Shown in pieces: positions 1-6,325 of a DNA stretch of 8,918 nucleotides. Position 1 is the stretch's first letter, and each line of letters opens with the position of its first letter. The stretch covers positions 1 through 8,918 of the forward strand of contig VYDF01000117.1 of NCBI GenBank assembly GCA_009843565.1, read 5' to 3'. A program made the translations under genes and the position numbers. The stretch comes from Acidimicrobiia bacterium (lineage in GTDB: Bacteria > Actinomycetota > Acidimicrobiia > Acidimicrobiales > Bin134). Below the pieces are notes generated by a model, which saw only the letters and a list, made by a program, of their open reading frames with translations, made no database searches and was not told the origin of the DNA.

Positions 1-1711
1 GCCGGCACGACTCGGGCTGGGGATCGAGGAGATTGCCCTCGGGCCCCAGCCAGCCACAGGTGGCGGTGATGATCTCCTCCCGGATGGCGTCTAGGGGCGG
101 ATTGGTCACCTGGGCGAACAACTGCTGGAAGTAGTCGTACAAGAGCCGGGACCGGTTGGACAGAACGGCCACCGGGGTGTCGGTGCCCATCGACCCCAAG
201 GCTTCCTTGCCGTCCCGGGCCATGGGCGCCAACAGGATCTTGAGCTCCTCGTGGGTGTAGCCGAACATTTGCTGGCGAACCAGCAGTGGGGTGTCGTCCG
301 CCTCGGGCAGGGGGCGCTCAACCAAATCGTCCAAGTCCACCTGGTTGTCGGCCAGCCACAGGCCGTAGGGGTGGGCCGAGGCCAGTTTCGCCTTGATCTC
401 GGTGTCCCGCACGATGCGGCCCTCAGAGGTGTCGATCAAGAACATGCGTCCCGGCTGCAAGCGGCCCTTCTCCACGATGGCTGCCGGGTCGACGTCCATC
501 ACCCCGACCTCAGAGGCCATGATCACCAGGTCGTCGTCGGTTACCCAATAGCGGGAAGGACGCAGGCCGTTGCGGTCGAGGACCGCACCGATCAGGGTGC
601 CGTCGCTGAACACGATGTCGGCCGGACCGTCCCACGGCTCCATCAGGGAGGCGTAGTAGCGGTAGAAGGCCCGCAGTTCCGGCGACATCGACTCATGGTT
701 CTCCCACGGCTCGGGGATCATCATGAGCACTGCCTGGGGCAGCGAGTAGCCGCCCATGTACAGCAGCTCCAGCACCTGGTCGAAGCTGGCGGTGTCGCTC
801 ACCCCCTCAGCGCACACTGGGAAGAGCCGCTCCAGGTCGCCGGGCAGATGGGGCGAGCTCAGCAGCGCCTCTCGGGTCCGCATCCAGTTGCGGTTGCCCT
901 GCACGGTGTTGATCTCGCCATTGTGGGAGATGAAGCGGTAGGGGTGGGCCAGCGGCCACGACGGGAAGGTGTTGGTGGAGAACCGGGAGTGGATCATGGC
1001 CAAGGCGCTGGTCACCCTGGTGTCGCTCAGATCGGGGTAGAACTCGCCGAGCTGAGGCGTGGTGAGCATGCCCTTGTACACAATGGTTCGGTTGGACAGG
1101 CTGGCAAAGTAGCCGTAGGTGAGCTTGCGGGTCTTGGAGCCCAGTGCCCCGACATCGGCCTGGTCGTCGGTCTCGTAAATCACCTCGTTGCGGATCCGAG
1201 TGCGGACGATGTAGGCCCGCCGCAACAAGGCGTCTCCGTCCAGCCCGTCACCGGAATAGAACGGCTGCCAAAACGACGGCAGCGTGGCCAGCGCACCGGC
1301 CCCCAACTCGTCGGGACAGGTCGGTACCTCCCGCCATCCCAGTGGGGTCAGCCCTTCCTCCCCGGCGATGGCGTCCATGGCCTGTCGGGCATGGACGGCA
1401 GCCTCGGGAGCATCGGGCAAAAAGCCGATGCCGGTGGCGTAGTGTCCCGCGGGAGGCAGATCGAAGTCGCAAACCTGGCGGTAGAAGTCGTCCGGTACCT
1501 GGATCAACAAACCGGCTCCGTCGCCGGTGTTCACCTCTGCACCCAGGGCACCCCGGTGCTGGAGGTTGCACAGCGCCCCATAGCCAACCGACACGATTTC
1601 GTGGCGCGGCCGGCCTTTCAGGTCCACCAGAAACCCGACCCCGCAGCCATCGTGCTCGTTGCGGGGGTCGTAGAGGCCCTGGGGATGTGGCAGCTGCGGC
1701 CAGTTCCTCAT
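1..1711 (-). CDS. gltB: Glutamate synthase large subunit, N-terminal part (runs off left edge)
   Basis: Large (alpha) subunit of glutamate synthase, which moves the amide nitrogen of glutamine to 2-oxoglutarate to make glutamate in the cytoplasm, the second step of the GS-GOGAT ammonia assimilation route. Reading from ATG at 1711, 570 codons are open to the edge. The sequence has the class II glutamine amidotransferase signature: the catalytic cysteine is Cys23 in HDGCGVGF, so a 22-residue propeptide must be removed. QHRGALGAEVNTGDGAG follows, then HSRFSTNTFPSWPLAHP (Arg243), then HNGEINTVQGNRNWM (Asn264-Gly265) and LDRNGLRPSRYW near residue 380. The window ends in the central domain; family members run to about 1,500 residues, so the FMN/2-oxoglutarate domain, the Fe-S site and gltD (small subunit) are not visible. 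The start is supported by GGAAAGG 5 nt upstream and by the usual short propeptide. The gene is divergent from apeB. Family assignment is essentially certain. Confidence 0.96.
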   Translation of the reverse strand, partial: MRNWPQLPHPQGLYDPRNEHDGCGVGFLVDLKGRPRHEIVSVGYGALCNLQHRGALGAEVNTGDGAGLLIQVPDDFYRQVCDFDLPPAGHYATGIGFLPDAPEAAVHARQAMDAIAGEEGLTPLGWREVPTCPDELGAGALATLPSFWQPFYSGDGLDGDALLRRAYIVRTRIRNEVIYETDDQADVGALGSKTRKLTYGYFASLSNRTIVYKGMLTTPQLGEFYPDLSDTRVTSALAMIHSRFSTNTFPSWPLAHPYRFISHNGEINTVQGNRNWMRTREALLSSPHLPGDLERLFPVCAEGVSDTASFDQVLELLYMGGYSLPQAVLMMIPEPWENHESMSPELRAFYRYYASLMEPWDGPADIVFSDGTLIGAVLDRNGLRPSRYWVTDDDLVIMASEVGVMDVDPAAIVEKGRLQPGRMFLIDTSEGRIVRDTEIKAKLASAHPYGLWLADNQVDLDDLVERPLPEADDTPLLVRQQMFGYTHEELKILLAPMARDGKEALGSMGTDTPVAVLSNRSRLLYDYFQQLFAQVTNPPLDAIREEIITATCGWLGPEGNLLDPQPESCR

Positions 1712-1753
1712 TACGTCCTTTCCAATGTTTACCAGCGTGTTTGGGGTGCGCGC

Positions 1754-1920
1754 TTAGTGGTCCGCCGCAGAAATAGCTGTGTGGTATGCGACGGCAGCGG
1801 CGTTCCTCGCAAGGCGCACCGACGCAGCCATACCCTCTGCCGTACGGCAAGGAGGCGCAACGCCGCGAGGGGCGCCGAAGCCGAGCAGAACGTGCAGCTA
1901 TTTTTGCGGTGGGCCGCTAA
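1754..1920. repeat. 167-bp imperfect inverted repeat, MITE- or ERIC-like
   Basis: The outer arms, 1754-1779 and 1895-1920, are inverted copies matching at 22 of 26 positions (TTAG...CTAA ends). Pairing continues inward to 1810/1865, giving arms of 57 and 56 nt. A further four pairs form between GGCG (1813-1816) and CGCC (1861-1864). The apical part holds a perfect 12-bp palindrome, TGCCGTACGGCA, at 1838-1849. If the ends are set at 1757 and 1917, the element is flanked by TA on both sides, as in insertions of the IS630/mariner and some IS5 groups; this is suggestive only, because TA is a short match. No transposase gene is inside. In plus-sense RNA every transition difference between the arms is a G-U pair. 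It sits in the gap between divergent gltB and apeB, so it could be a non-autonomous mobile repeat, a leader hairpin of apeB, or both. Confidence 0.75.
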
Positions 1921-2050
1921 ACAGCGTTGGCCAGCGGCAGGGGGGCAATTTTACCGCCGTAGCCCGGTCCCCTACCAAGTCTGTTCTGCTCGGAAGACTC
2001 CCAGGAGGCATGATTACGGGGTGGAATTGCCTGTTGATGGTGAGGCTGGA
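1921..2050 (+). promoter_or_regulatory. apeB leader with two competing ribosome binding sites
   Basis: This is the non-repeat remainder of the 339-bp gltB-apeB gap (1712-1753 is the short gltB leader). It holds a perfect AGGAGG at 2003-2008, 12 nt before an in-frame GTG at 2021, and a weaker GGTGAGG at 2039-2045, 5 nt before GTG 2051. I see no convincing -35/-10 pair for apeB here. A 17-codon ORF (ATG 2010, TAA 2061-2063) lies in another frame, but its ATG is only 1 nt from AGGAGG, too close for normal initiation. Confidence 0.4.
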
Positions 2051-3313
2051 GTGGTTGAAGTAAGCGAAATCCGCGGCATCCAGGGTCTGCTCGGCTTCAT
2101 CGACGCCTGTCCAACGCCGTTTCACGTGGTCGACCGGGCTGCCGCCGTCCTGCGGTCTTCCGGGTTCACCGAATTGAACGAAGCCGACGAATGGCCCGAT
2201 GCCAGCGGCAGCCGCTTCGTGCGCCGGGGCGGCAGCCTGGTGGCGTGGCGGCACCAGAACTGCGAAGCGGGCTTCCGCATAATCGGCGCCCACACCGACA
2301 GCCCCAACCTGCGCGTCACCGCTCAGCCCGACACCGGGCAGGCCGGCTACCGCCAACTCGGGGTGGAGGTGTACGGGGGCGCGCTGATCAATAGCTGGTT
2401 GGACCGCGACCTGGGAGTGGCCGGTCGGCTGGCCACCCTGGCGGGCCAACGGCTGTTTCAAATCGATCAGCCGGTGCTCCGCGTGCCGCAGTTGGCCATT
2501 CACCTCGACCGGGACGTCAACAAAGAGGGCCTGCTGCTCAACCCCCAGACCCACATTGTCCCCGTTTGGGGGCTGGGCCTGCGCACTCCCGGCGAATTCG
2601 CCTCGGTGGTGGCCGAGGCGGCCGGTGTCGATGCCGACGAGGTGCTGGCCTGGGATGCCATGCTTCACGACCTCACCCCATCGACAGTCGCCGGCATAGA
2701 CGGCGACTTCATCCATGCTCCCCGCATCGACAACCAGGTGTCGTGCTGGGCTGGGCTCCATGCCCTGATCGACGCCCCCGCCGACTCACCGCCCAGCGCA
2801 GTGCTGTGCCTGTTCGACCACGAGGAGGTGGGCAGCACCTCGGCCCAGGGGGCCGCGTCCACCCTGTTGCCCACCGTGCTGGAGCGGATTGCCGGCAGCC
2901 GGGGCGCGCTCCATCCCGCGCTGGCTCGGTCGCTGTGCGTATCAGCCGACGGAGCCCACGCCACCCACCCCAACTATCCCGAGCGCCACGAGCCCGACCA
3001 TCACTTCGCCATGGGCGACGGGCCGGTGATCAAGCGCAACGCCAACCAGCGCTACGCCACCGACGCCGTGGGCGAAGCCGCATTCGCCGCCGTCTGCGAG
3101 AAGGCCGGGGTGGGCCACCAGCTCTACGTCCACCGCGGCGATATGCCCTGTGGCAGCACCATCGGGCCGTTTGCGGCGTCAGCCACCGGGGTGACCACCG
3201 TCGATGTCGGCGTGGCCCAACTCTCCATGCACTCGGCCCGTGAGATGTGCGGCGCCCAGGATCCCCTCGACTTCGCGGTGGCCCTCAGCGCATTCCTCAG
3301 CGTCGCAGATTGA
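2051..3313 (+). CDS. apeB: M18 family aspartyl aminopeptidase
   Basis: Cytoplasmic di-zinc aminopeptidase of family M18 that removes N-terminal Asp or Glu from peptides; family members form tetrahedral dodecamers. All metal and catalytic residues are visible: His81 and Asp83 in GAHTDSPNLRV, Asp227 in RIDNQVSCWAGLHAL, Glu258 (general base) and Glu259 (ligand) in FDHEEVGSTSAQGA, Asp300 in SADGAHATHPNY, and His394 in SMHSAREM. Other family blocks are DVNKEGLLLNPQTHI, GPVIKRNANQRY and HRGDMPCGSTIGP. Length is 420 residues against about 430 for bacterial members, so it is intact. I chose GTG 2051 because it puts LLGFIDACPTPFHVV at the usual distance from the N-terminus; GTG 2021, after a better Shine-Dalgarno, would add 10 residues and is a real alternative. 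The frame stays open far upstream, but that part is only the antisense of gltB. Its last 17 bp overlap the end of convergent trkH1. Confidence 0.95.
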   Translation: MVEVSEIRGIQGLLGFIDACPTPFHVVDRAAAVLRSSGFTELNEADEWPDASGSRFVRRGGSLVAWRHQNCEAGFRIIGAHTDSPNLRVTAQPDTGQAGYRQLGVEVYGGALINSWLDRDLGVAGRLATLAGQRLFQIDQPVLRVPQLAIHLDRDVNKEGLLLNPQTHIVPVWGLGLRTPGEFASVVAEAAGVDADEVLAWDAMLHDLTPSTVAGIDGDFIHAPRIDNQVSCWAGLHALIDAPADSPPSAVLCLFDHEEVGSTSAQGAASTLLPTVLERIAGSRGALHPALARSLCVSADGAHATHPNYPERHEPDHHFAMGDGPVIKRNANQRYATDAVGEAAFAAVCEKAGVGHQLYVHRGDMPCGSTIGPFAASATGVTTVDVGVAQLSMHSAREMCGAQDPLDFAVALSAFLSVAD

Positions 3314-4877
3314 CTCGGGCCAAACGACGGGATCGCTCGTAAGCCGACACCACCACCAAGAAGATGGCGAAGAACTCCAAGCGGCCGATGAGCATGAGCG
3401 CCATCAGCACCCCTCGGGCTGGCCGGGTGAACACCAAATAATTGGAGGTGGGCCCAGCGTCGCCCAGAGCCGGTCCCATGTTGCTCAACGCGCTGATGGC
3501 CCCAGACGACGACGTGATCAGGTCTTCACCTAGCGCGGCCAGCACCAAGATGGCCAAGAGCGCCGACAACGCATAGAGGGCCACCAGGCCCGCCACCCGC
3601 TGGAGCACTGGCTCGGCTACCGCCGTTTGTCCCAGCTTCACTCGGGCTACCACTTGAGGGTGCTTCACCCGCAACAACCCCACCCGCATGTACTTCGCCA
3701 TCACCTGGGCCCGCAGCACCTTGAGCCCGCCGGCGGTGCTACCCGTCATGCCCCCCATCACCATCAGCGGCAGTAGCAGGGCCTGCGCCCCCGGAGTCCA
3801 TGCTGCGAAATCGCCCCCCGGATTGGCGTCGGAGGCATTGGAGAATCCACCGCTGGTGCTCAGGGTGACTGCGCCAAAGAACCCGTTGCGGAAGCTGTGG
3901 GACAAATCGGACAAGTCGTCGGCCCAATTCAGCAGCGACATAACCACCCCTGCCGCCGCGAGCGCTAGGAGATAGGTACGAAACTCCGACGACCGCGCAT
4001 AGGCCCGGGGATTGCCCGACACGGCCCGCCAGTGCAAGGTGAAGCTAACCCCGCCTACCAGCATCCCGATGATCATCACGACCTCTACCGCCGCGCTGTC
4101 GAAGTGTCCGATGGAGTGGTCGTAGGGCGAGAAGCCGCCGGTGCCGGCGGTGGTGAAGGCGTGGGCCACTGCGTCATACAGACTGAGACCGGCGATCATC
4201 AAAGCTGCTGCAATTGCCACGGTGATGCCGCCGTAGAGCGCCCACAGCCGCCGGGCAGTGGAACTCACGCGAGGTGCCAGTCGGTCGGAGGTGGGCCCGG
4301 GGGCCTCCACAGTGATGAGGCTCAGCCCGCCGACGCCGAGGAACGGCAGAACGGTCACCGCCAGCACCACCATGCCCATGCCTCCGTACCACTGCATGAT
4401 TTGGCGCCACATGAGCACGCCCCGACCTGTTCCCTCGATCGGGCTTAGCACGGTGGAGCCAGTGGCGGTCATGCCGGACACCGCCTCGAACAGCGCGTTG
4501 TCGAAGCTGCCCAACGCGCCAGAGAACCACAGCGGCAATGCCCCGAACAATGACGTGCAGATCCACGTCCATGCCACCGCGGCGAACACCGACGCGGGCG
4601 GCAAGTCCTCATCCAGTCGGGTGAACGTCACCAGCAGCATCCCTGCGGCCATCGTGATCAGCGCCCCCATGCCCAGGGCCACCTCGTGGTTCGACGTCGA
4701 CGAGCCCCATTCGATCAAGGTGGCCAGAAGCATCCCCGGCACCAAGAACAACAGGCCCAGCCCCACCACGAATCCCACCCGGCTGGTCACATTCCAGGGT
4801 CGATCCGCCACGAGTTGATGGACGGCCCTCTTCGCAACCGCCCTAGCCTGCCGGGAGGCCGACAAGACCGCGGTCAT
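3297..4877 (-). CDS. trkH: TrkH-type K+ uptake membrane subunit (trkH1)
   Basis: Pore-forming subunit of a Trk potassium uptake system in the cytoplasmic membrane; dimers are gated by a TrkA ring. At 526 residues it has the full TrkH plan: two extra N-terminal helices (about 33-56 and 66-87), then four M1-P-M2 repeats. Each pore loop keeps its filter glycine: Gly140 in MTATGSTV, Gly247 in TTAGTGGFS, Gly343 or Gly344 in STSGGFS, and Gly468 in SNMGPALGD. The third repeat has the Gly-rich intramembrane gate loop (GGMTGSTAGGLKVLR, about 375-389). The conserved Arg of the last helix is Arg499 in GRLEFF. The ATG at 4877 is preceded by GAGG at 8-nt spacing. It is the last gene of the operon, 27 nt after trkH2, and its stop lies inside the 3' end of convergent apeB. 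P2 reads AGTGG where STGG is commoner; the filter Gly is unaffected. Confidence 0.95.
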   Translation of the reverse strand: MTAVLSASRQARAVAKRAVHQLVADRPWNVTSRVGFVVGLGLLFLVPGMLLATLIEWGSSTSNHEVALGMGALITMAAGMLLVTFTRLDEDLPPASVFAAVAWTWICTSLFGALPLWFSGALGSFDNALFEAVSGMTATGSTVLSPIEGTGRGVLMWRQIMQWYGGMGMVVLAVTVLPFLGVGGLSLITVEAPGPTSDRLAPRVSSTARRLWALYGGITVAIAAALMIAGLSLYDAVAHAFTTAGTGGFSPYDHSIGHFDSAAVEVVMIIGMLVGGVSFTLHWRAVSGNPRAYARSSEFRTYLLALAAAGVVMSLLNWADDLSDLSHSFRNGFFGAVTLSTSGGFSNASDANPGGDFAAWTPGAQALLLPLMVMGGMTGSTAGGLKVLRAQVMAKYMRVGLLRVKHPQVVARVKLGQTAVAEPVLQRVAGLVALYALSALLAILVLAALGEDLITSSSGAISALSNMGPALGDAGPTSNYLVFTRPARGVLMALMLIGRLEFFAIFLVVVSAYERSRRLARVNLRR

Positions 4878-4904
4878 GGCTCCATCCTCATCGTCCCAGC
4901 CTCA

Positions 4905-6206
4905 TTACCGCAGCCTCATCCGCTGGACCTCGCCCACACCCCAGCCGATAACCACCACCACCGGGTAGATCGACAGCCGGCCCAAGAACATCAAGGCGAT
5001 CAACATCGCTCGGGCCGGGGCCGCCAGCACCGTGGCGTCGGCGAAGCCTGAGAGATCGCCCAGCCCAGGCCCAGCGGTGGCTAGTGCGGAGATAGACCCC
5101 GACACTGCGGTGGGGAGGTCTCCCCCCAGCGAGGAGATGCCGAATACCCCGAAAGCGACGGCCAGCACCCACAGGATCTGGAAATTGTGAACCCGGGTGA
5201 GCGAAGCCTCTGACGCCACCGCTCCCGACACCCTTACCGGCACAACCGCCCGGGGATGGAGTTGCATCACCAGTTCCCGCCGTACGATGCCCATGATCTC
5301 GATCACCCGGAGCAACCGGAAGCCTCCCCCGGGCGAGCCCGCCATTGAGCCCATCCCAATGAGCACCAGCAGCAGGATCTGGGGGGCGGCCACCCAATGG
5401 CCCCAATCGGCGACCCGGAAGCCGGTGGTGCTGATCGACGATGAGACCACGAAGAACGACTCTCGGATGGTGTCCGCACCCCCACCGGTATCGGTCCACG
5501 TCCAAGCCGCTACCAGCGCCGTCGCCCCGAGGATCAGGCCGGTGTAGAGCTTCAACTCCGTCGATCTCCACAGGGCCTGCACATGCCCCCGCACCATCCA
5601 TACCAGCGCGGCTACCGAAACGCCGGCCAACGCCATGGCCCAGGCGCCCACCCACTAGATTGCCGCCGAGTCGAAATGGGCGAATGAGTCTCGATAGTTG
5701 GCGAAGCCGCCGGTGGAGGCCGTGGTGAGGCCGAAAGTGGCGGAATCGAAAGCCCCCATGCCGGCGGCGGCGTATGCCGCGGCAACCAGCACCGTGAAGC
5801 TCGCATAGGTCAAGACCACTCTTTGGGTGGTGTGCGACCACGTCCTTGCCAGCACCGCCCGTCTTCCTCGACCTCCGGCCACTTCGCTTAGCCTCCGCTG
5901 CCCGCCAAAGGTGGGCACCACCACCAAGGCGAATATCAAGCCTCCCAAACCTCCCAGCCACTGGGTCAGGGCTCGCCATGCCAGTAGCCAGTTGGGCAGG
6001 GCCTCGGGGTCCACCACGGTGAGCGAGGTTGTGGTGAACCCGGCCATCGACTCGAAGATGGCGTCGTCCACTCGGTTTACCTCGCCCGAGGCCAGGTAAA
6101 CCACCGTGGAGATCACCACCAACGAAGCTGCCGTGGCCACCACGGTGGTCAGCACCCTGACCGCGGAGCGGTGCCAGGGGAAGCGAACCCGAGACGGGTC
6201 GCTCAT
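4905..6206 (-). pseudogene. Second TrkH/KtrB-type subunit with in-frame amber stop (trkH2)
   Basis: Cation pore subunit of the Trk/Ktr/HKT superfamily, interrupted by TAG at codon 184 (5655-5657). Both sides are in the same frame and together give 433 residues plus stop. It lacks the two extra N-terminal helices of trkH1, matching the shorter KtrB plan. Pore loops: Ser61 in FTTTSLTVV where Gly is normal, Gly166 in TTASTGGF, Gly262 in SISTTGF, Gly379 in ATAGPGLGD; Arg410 of GRLSIYP is kept. At the break, trkH2 HFDSAAI-stop-WV aligns with trkH1 HFDSAAVEVV, so the stop replaces Glu265 of trkH1, and GAG to TAG is one substitution. The break falls at the start of the helix after pore loop 2, so neither half would be a complete pore. 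GTG at 5651 could restart the second part, but I see no good ribosome binding site. The ATG at 6206 also has only a weak site (GGGTGAG, 6 nt). Nonsense mutation, sequence error and readthrough all remain possible. Confidence 0.9.
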
Positions 6207-6213
6207 CGGCGGC

Positions 6214-6273
6214 TCACCCGAAGAAGCGCTTCACTTCGTCCACCGTGTCCGGCCGCGCGAGACCATTGCTCAT
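6214..6273 (-). pseudogene. Duplicated trkA tail that forms a 19-codon ORF
   Basis: The extra copy of the trkA tail is read in its original frame from an ATG at 6273-6271, which shares its A with the trkA stop codon (TGATG). The ORF encodes MSNGLARPDTVDEVKRFFG and ends 7 nt before the trkH2 ATG. The layout would allow translational coupling from trkA through this mini-ORF to trkH2. The peptide is only the last strand and helix of a TrkA C-terminal domain, so it is most likely a by-product of the duplication and not a functional gene. Confidence 0.45.
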
Positions 6274-6325
6274 CACCCGAAGAAGCGCTTCACTTCGTCC
6301 ACCGTGTCCGGCCGCGCGAAGACCA
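6214..6325. repeat. Tandem duplication of the trkA 3' end (59-bp period)
   Basis: The blocks 6214-6260 and 6273-6319 are identical over 47 bp. With one 1-nt gap the match extends to 6265 and 6325 (GACCA). The right copy is the real 3' end of trkA, encoding ARPDTVDEVKRFFG and the stop; the left copy is extra and lies between trkA and trkH2. About 12 nt of non-repeated spacer separate the copies. Perfect identity over 47 bp implies a recent duplication, or an assembly artefact. The heptamer GCTCATC, which is GATGAGC on the coding strand and carries the trkH2 start, occurs at 6201-6207 and again at 6268-6274, so short homology may have helped. Confidence 0.95.

Noticed and set aside
1712..1753. 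Promoter for gltB
   Set aside because: Only weak -10-like text (TAAACA) without a -35 partner. The ribosome binding site is clear but a promoter cannot be placed.
1754..1920. tRNA, riboswitch or complete insertion sequence
   Set aside because: No tRNA-like arms or anticodon loop, no recognisable riboswitch core, and no room for a transposase in 167 bp.
251..2050. Long plus-strand open frame joined in frame to apeB (would give about 1,020 residues)
   Set aside because: It is the antisense of gltB, whose minus-strand reading shows clear family motifs throughout. Lack of stops on the opposite strand is common in G+C-rich genes.
2010..2063. 17-codon ORF upstream of and overlapping apeB as a leader peptide
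   Set aside because: The AGGAGG is only 1 nt from its ATG, the peptide shows no attenuator-like residue runs, and no terminator/antiterminator pair is evident.
5655..5657. Pyrrolysine or other amber recoding in trkH2
   Set aside because: No pyl genes or suppressor tRNA in the window, and the aligned residue in the paralogue is an ordinary Glu. Kept only as a remote option.
6214..6319. CRISPR-like repeat pair
   Set aside because: Only two copies, a 12-nt spacer, and the repeat is plainly coding sequence of the trkA 3' end.
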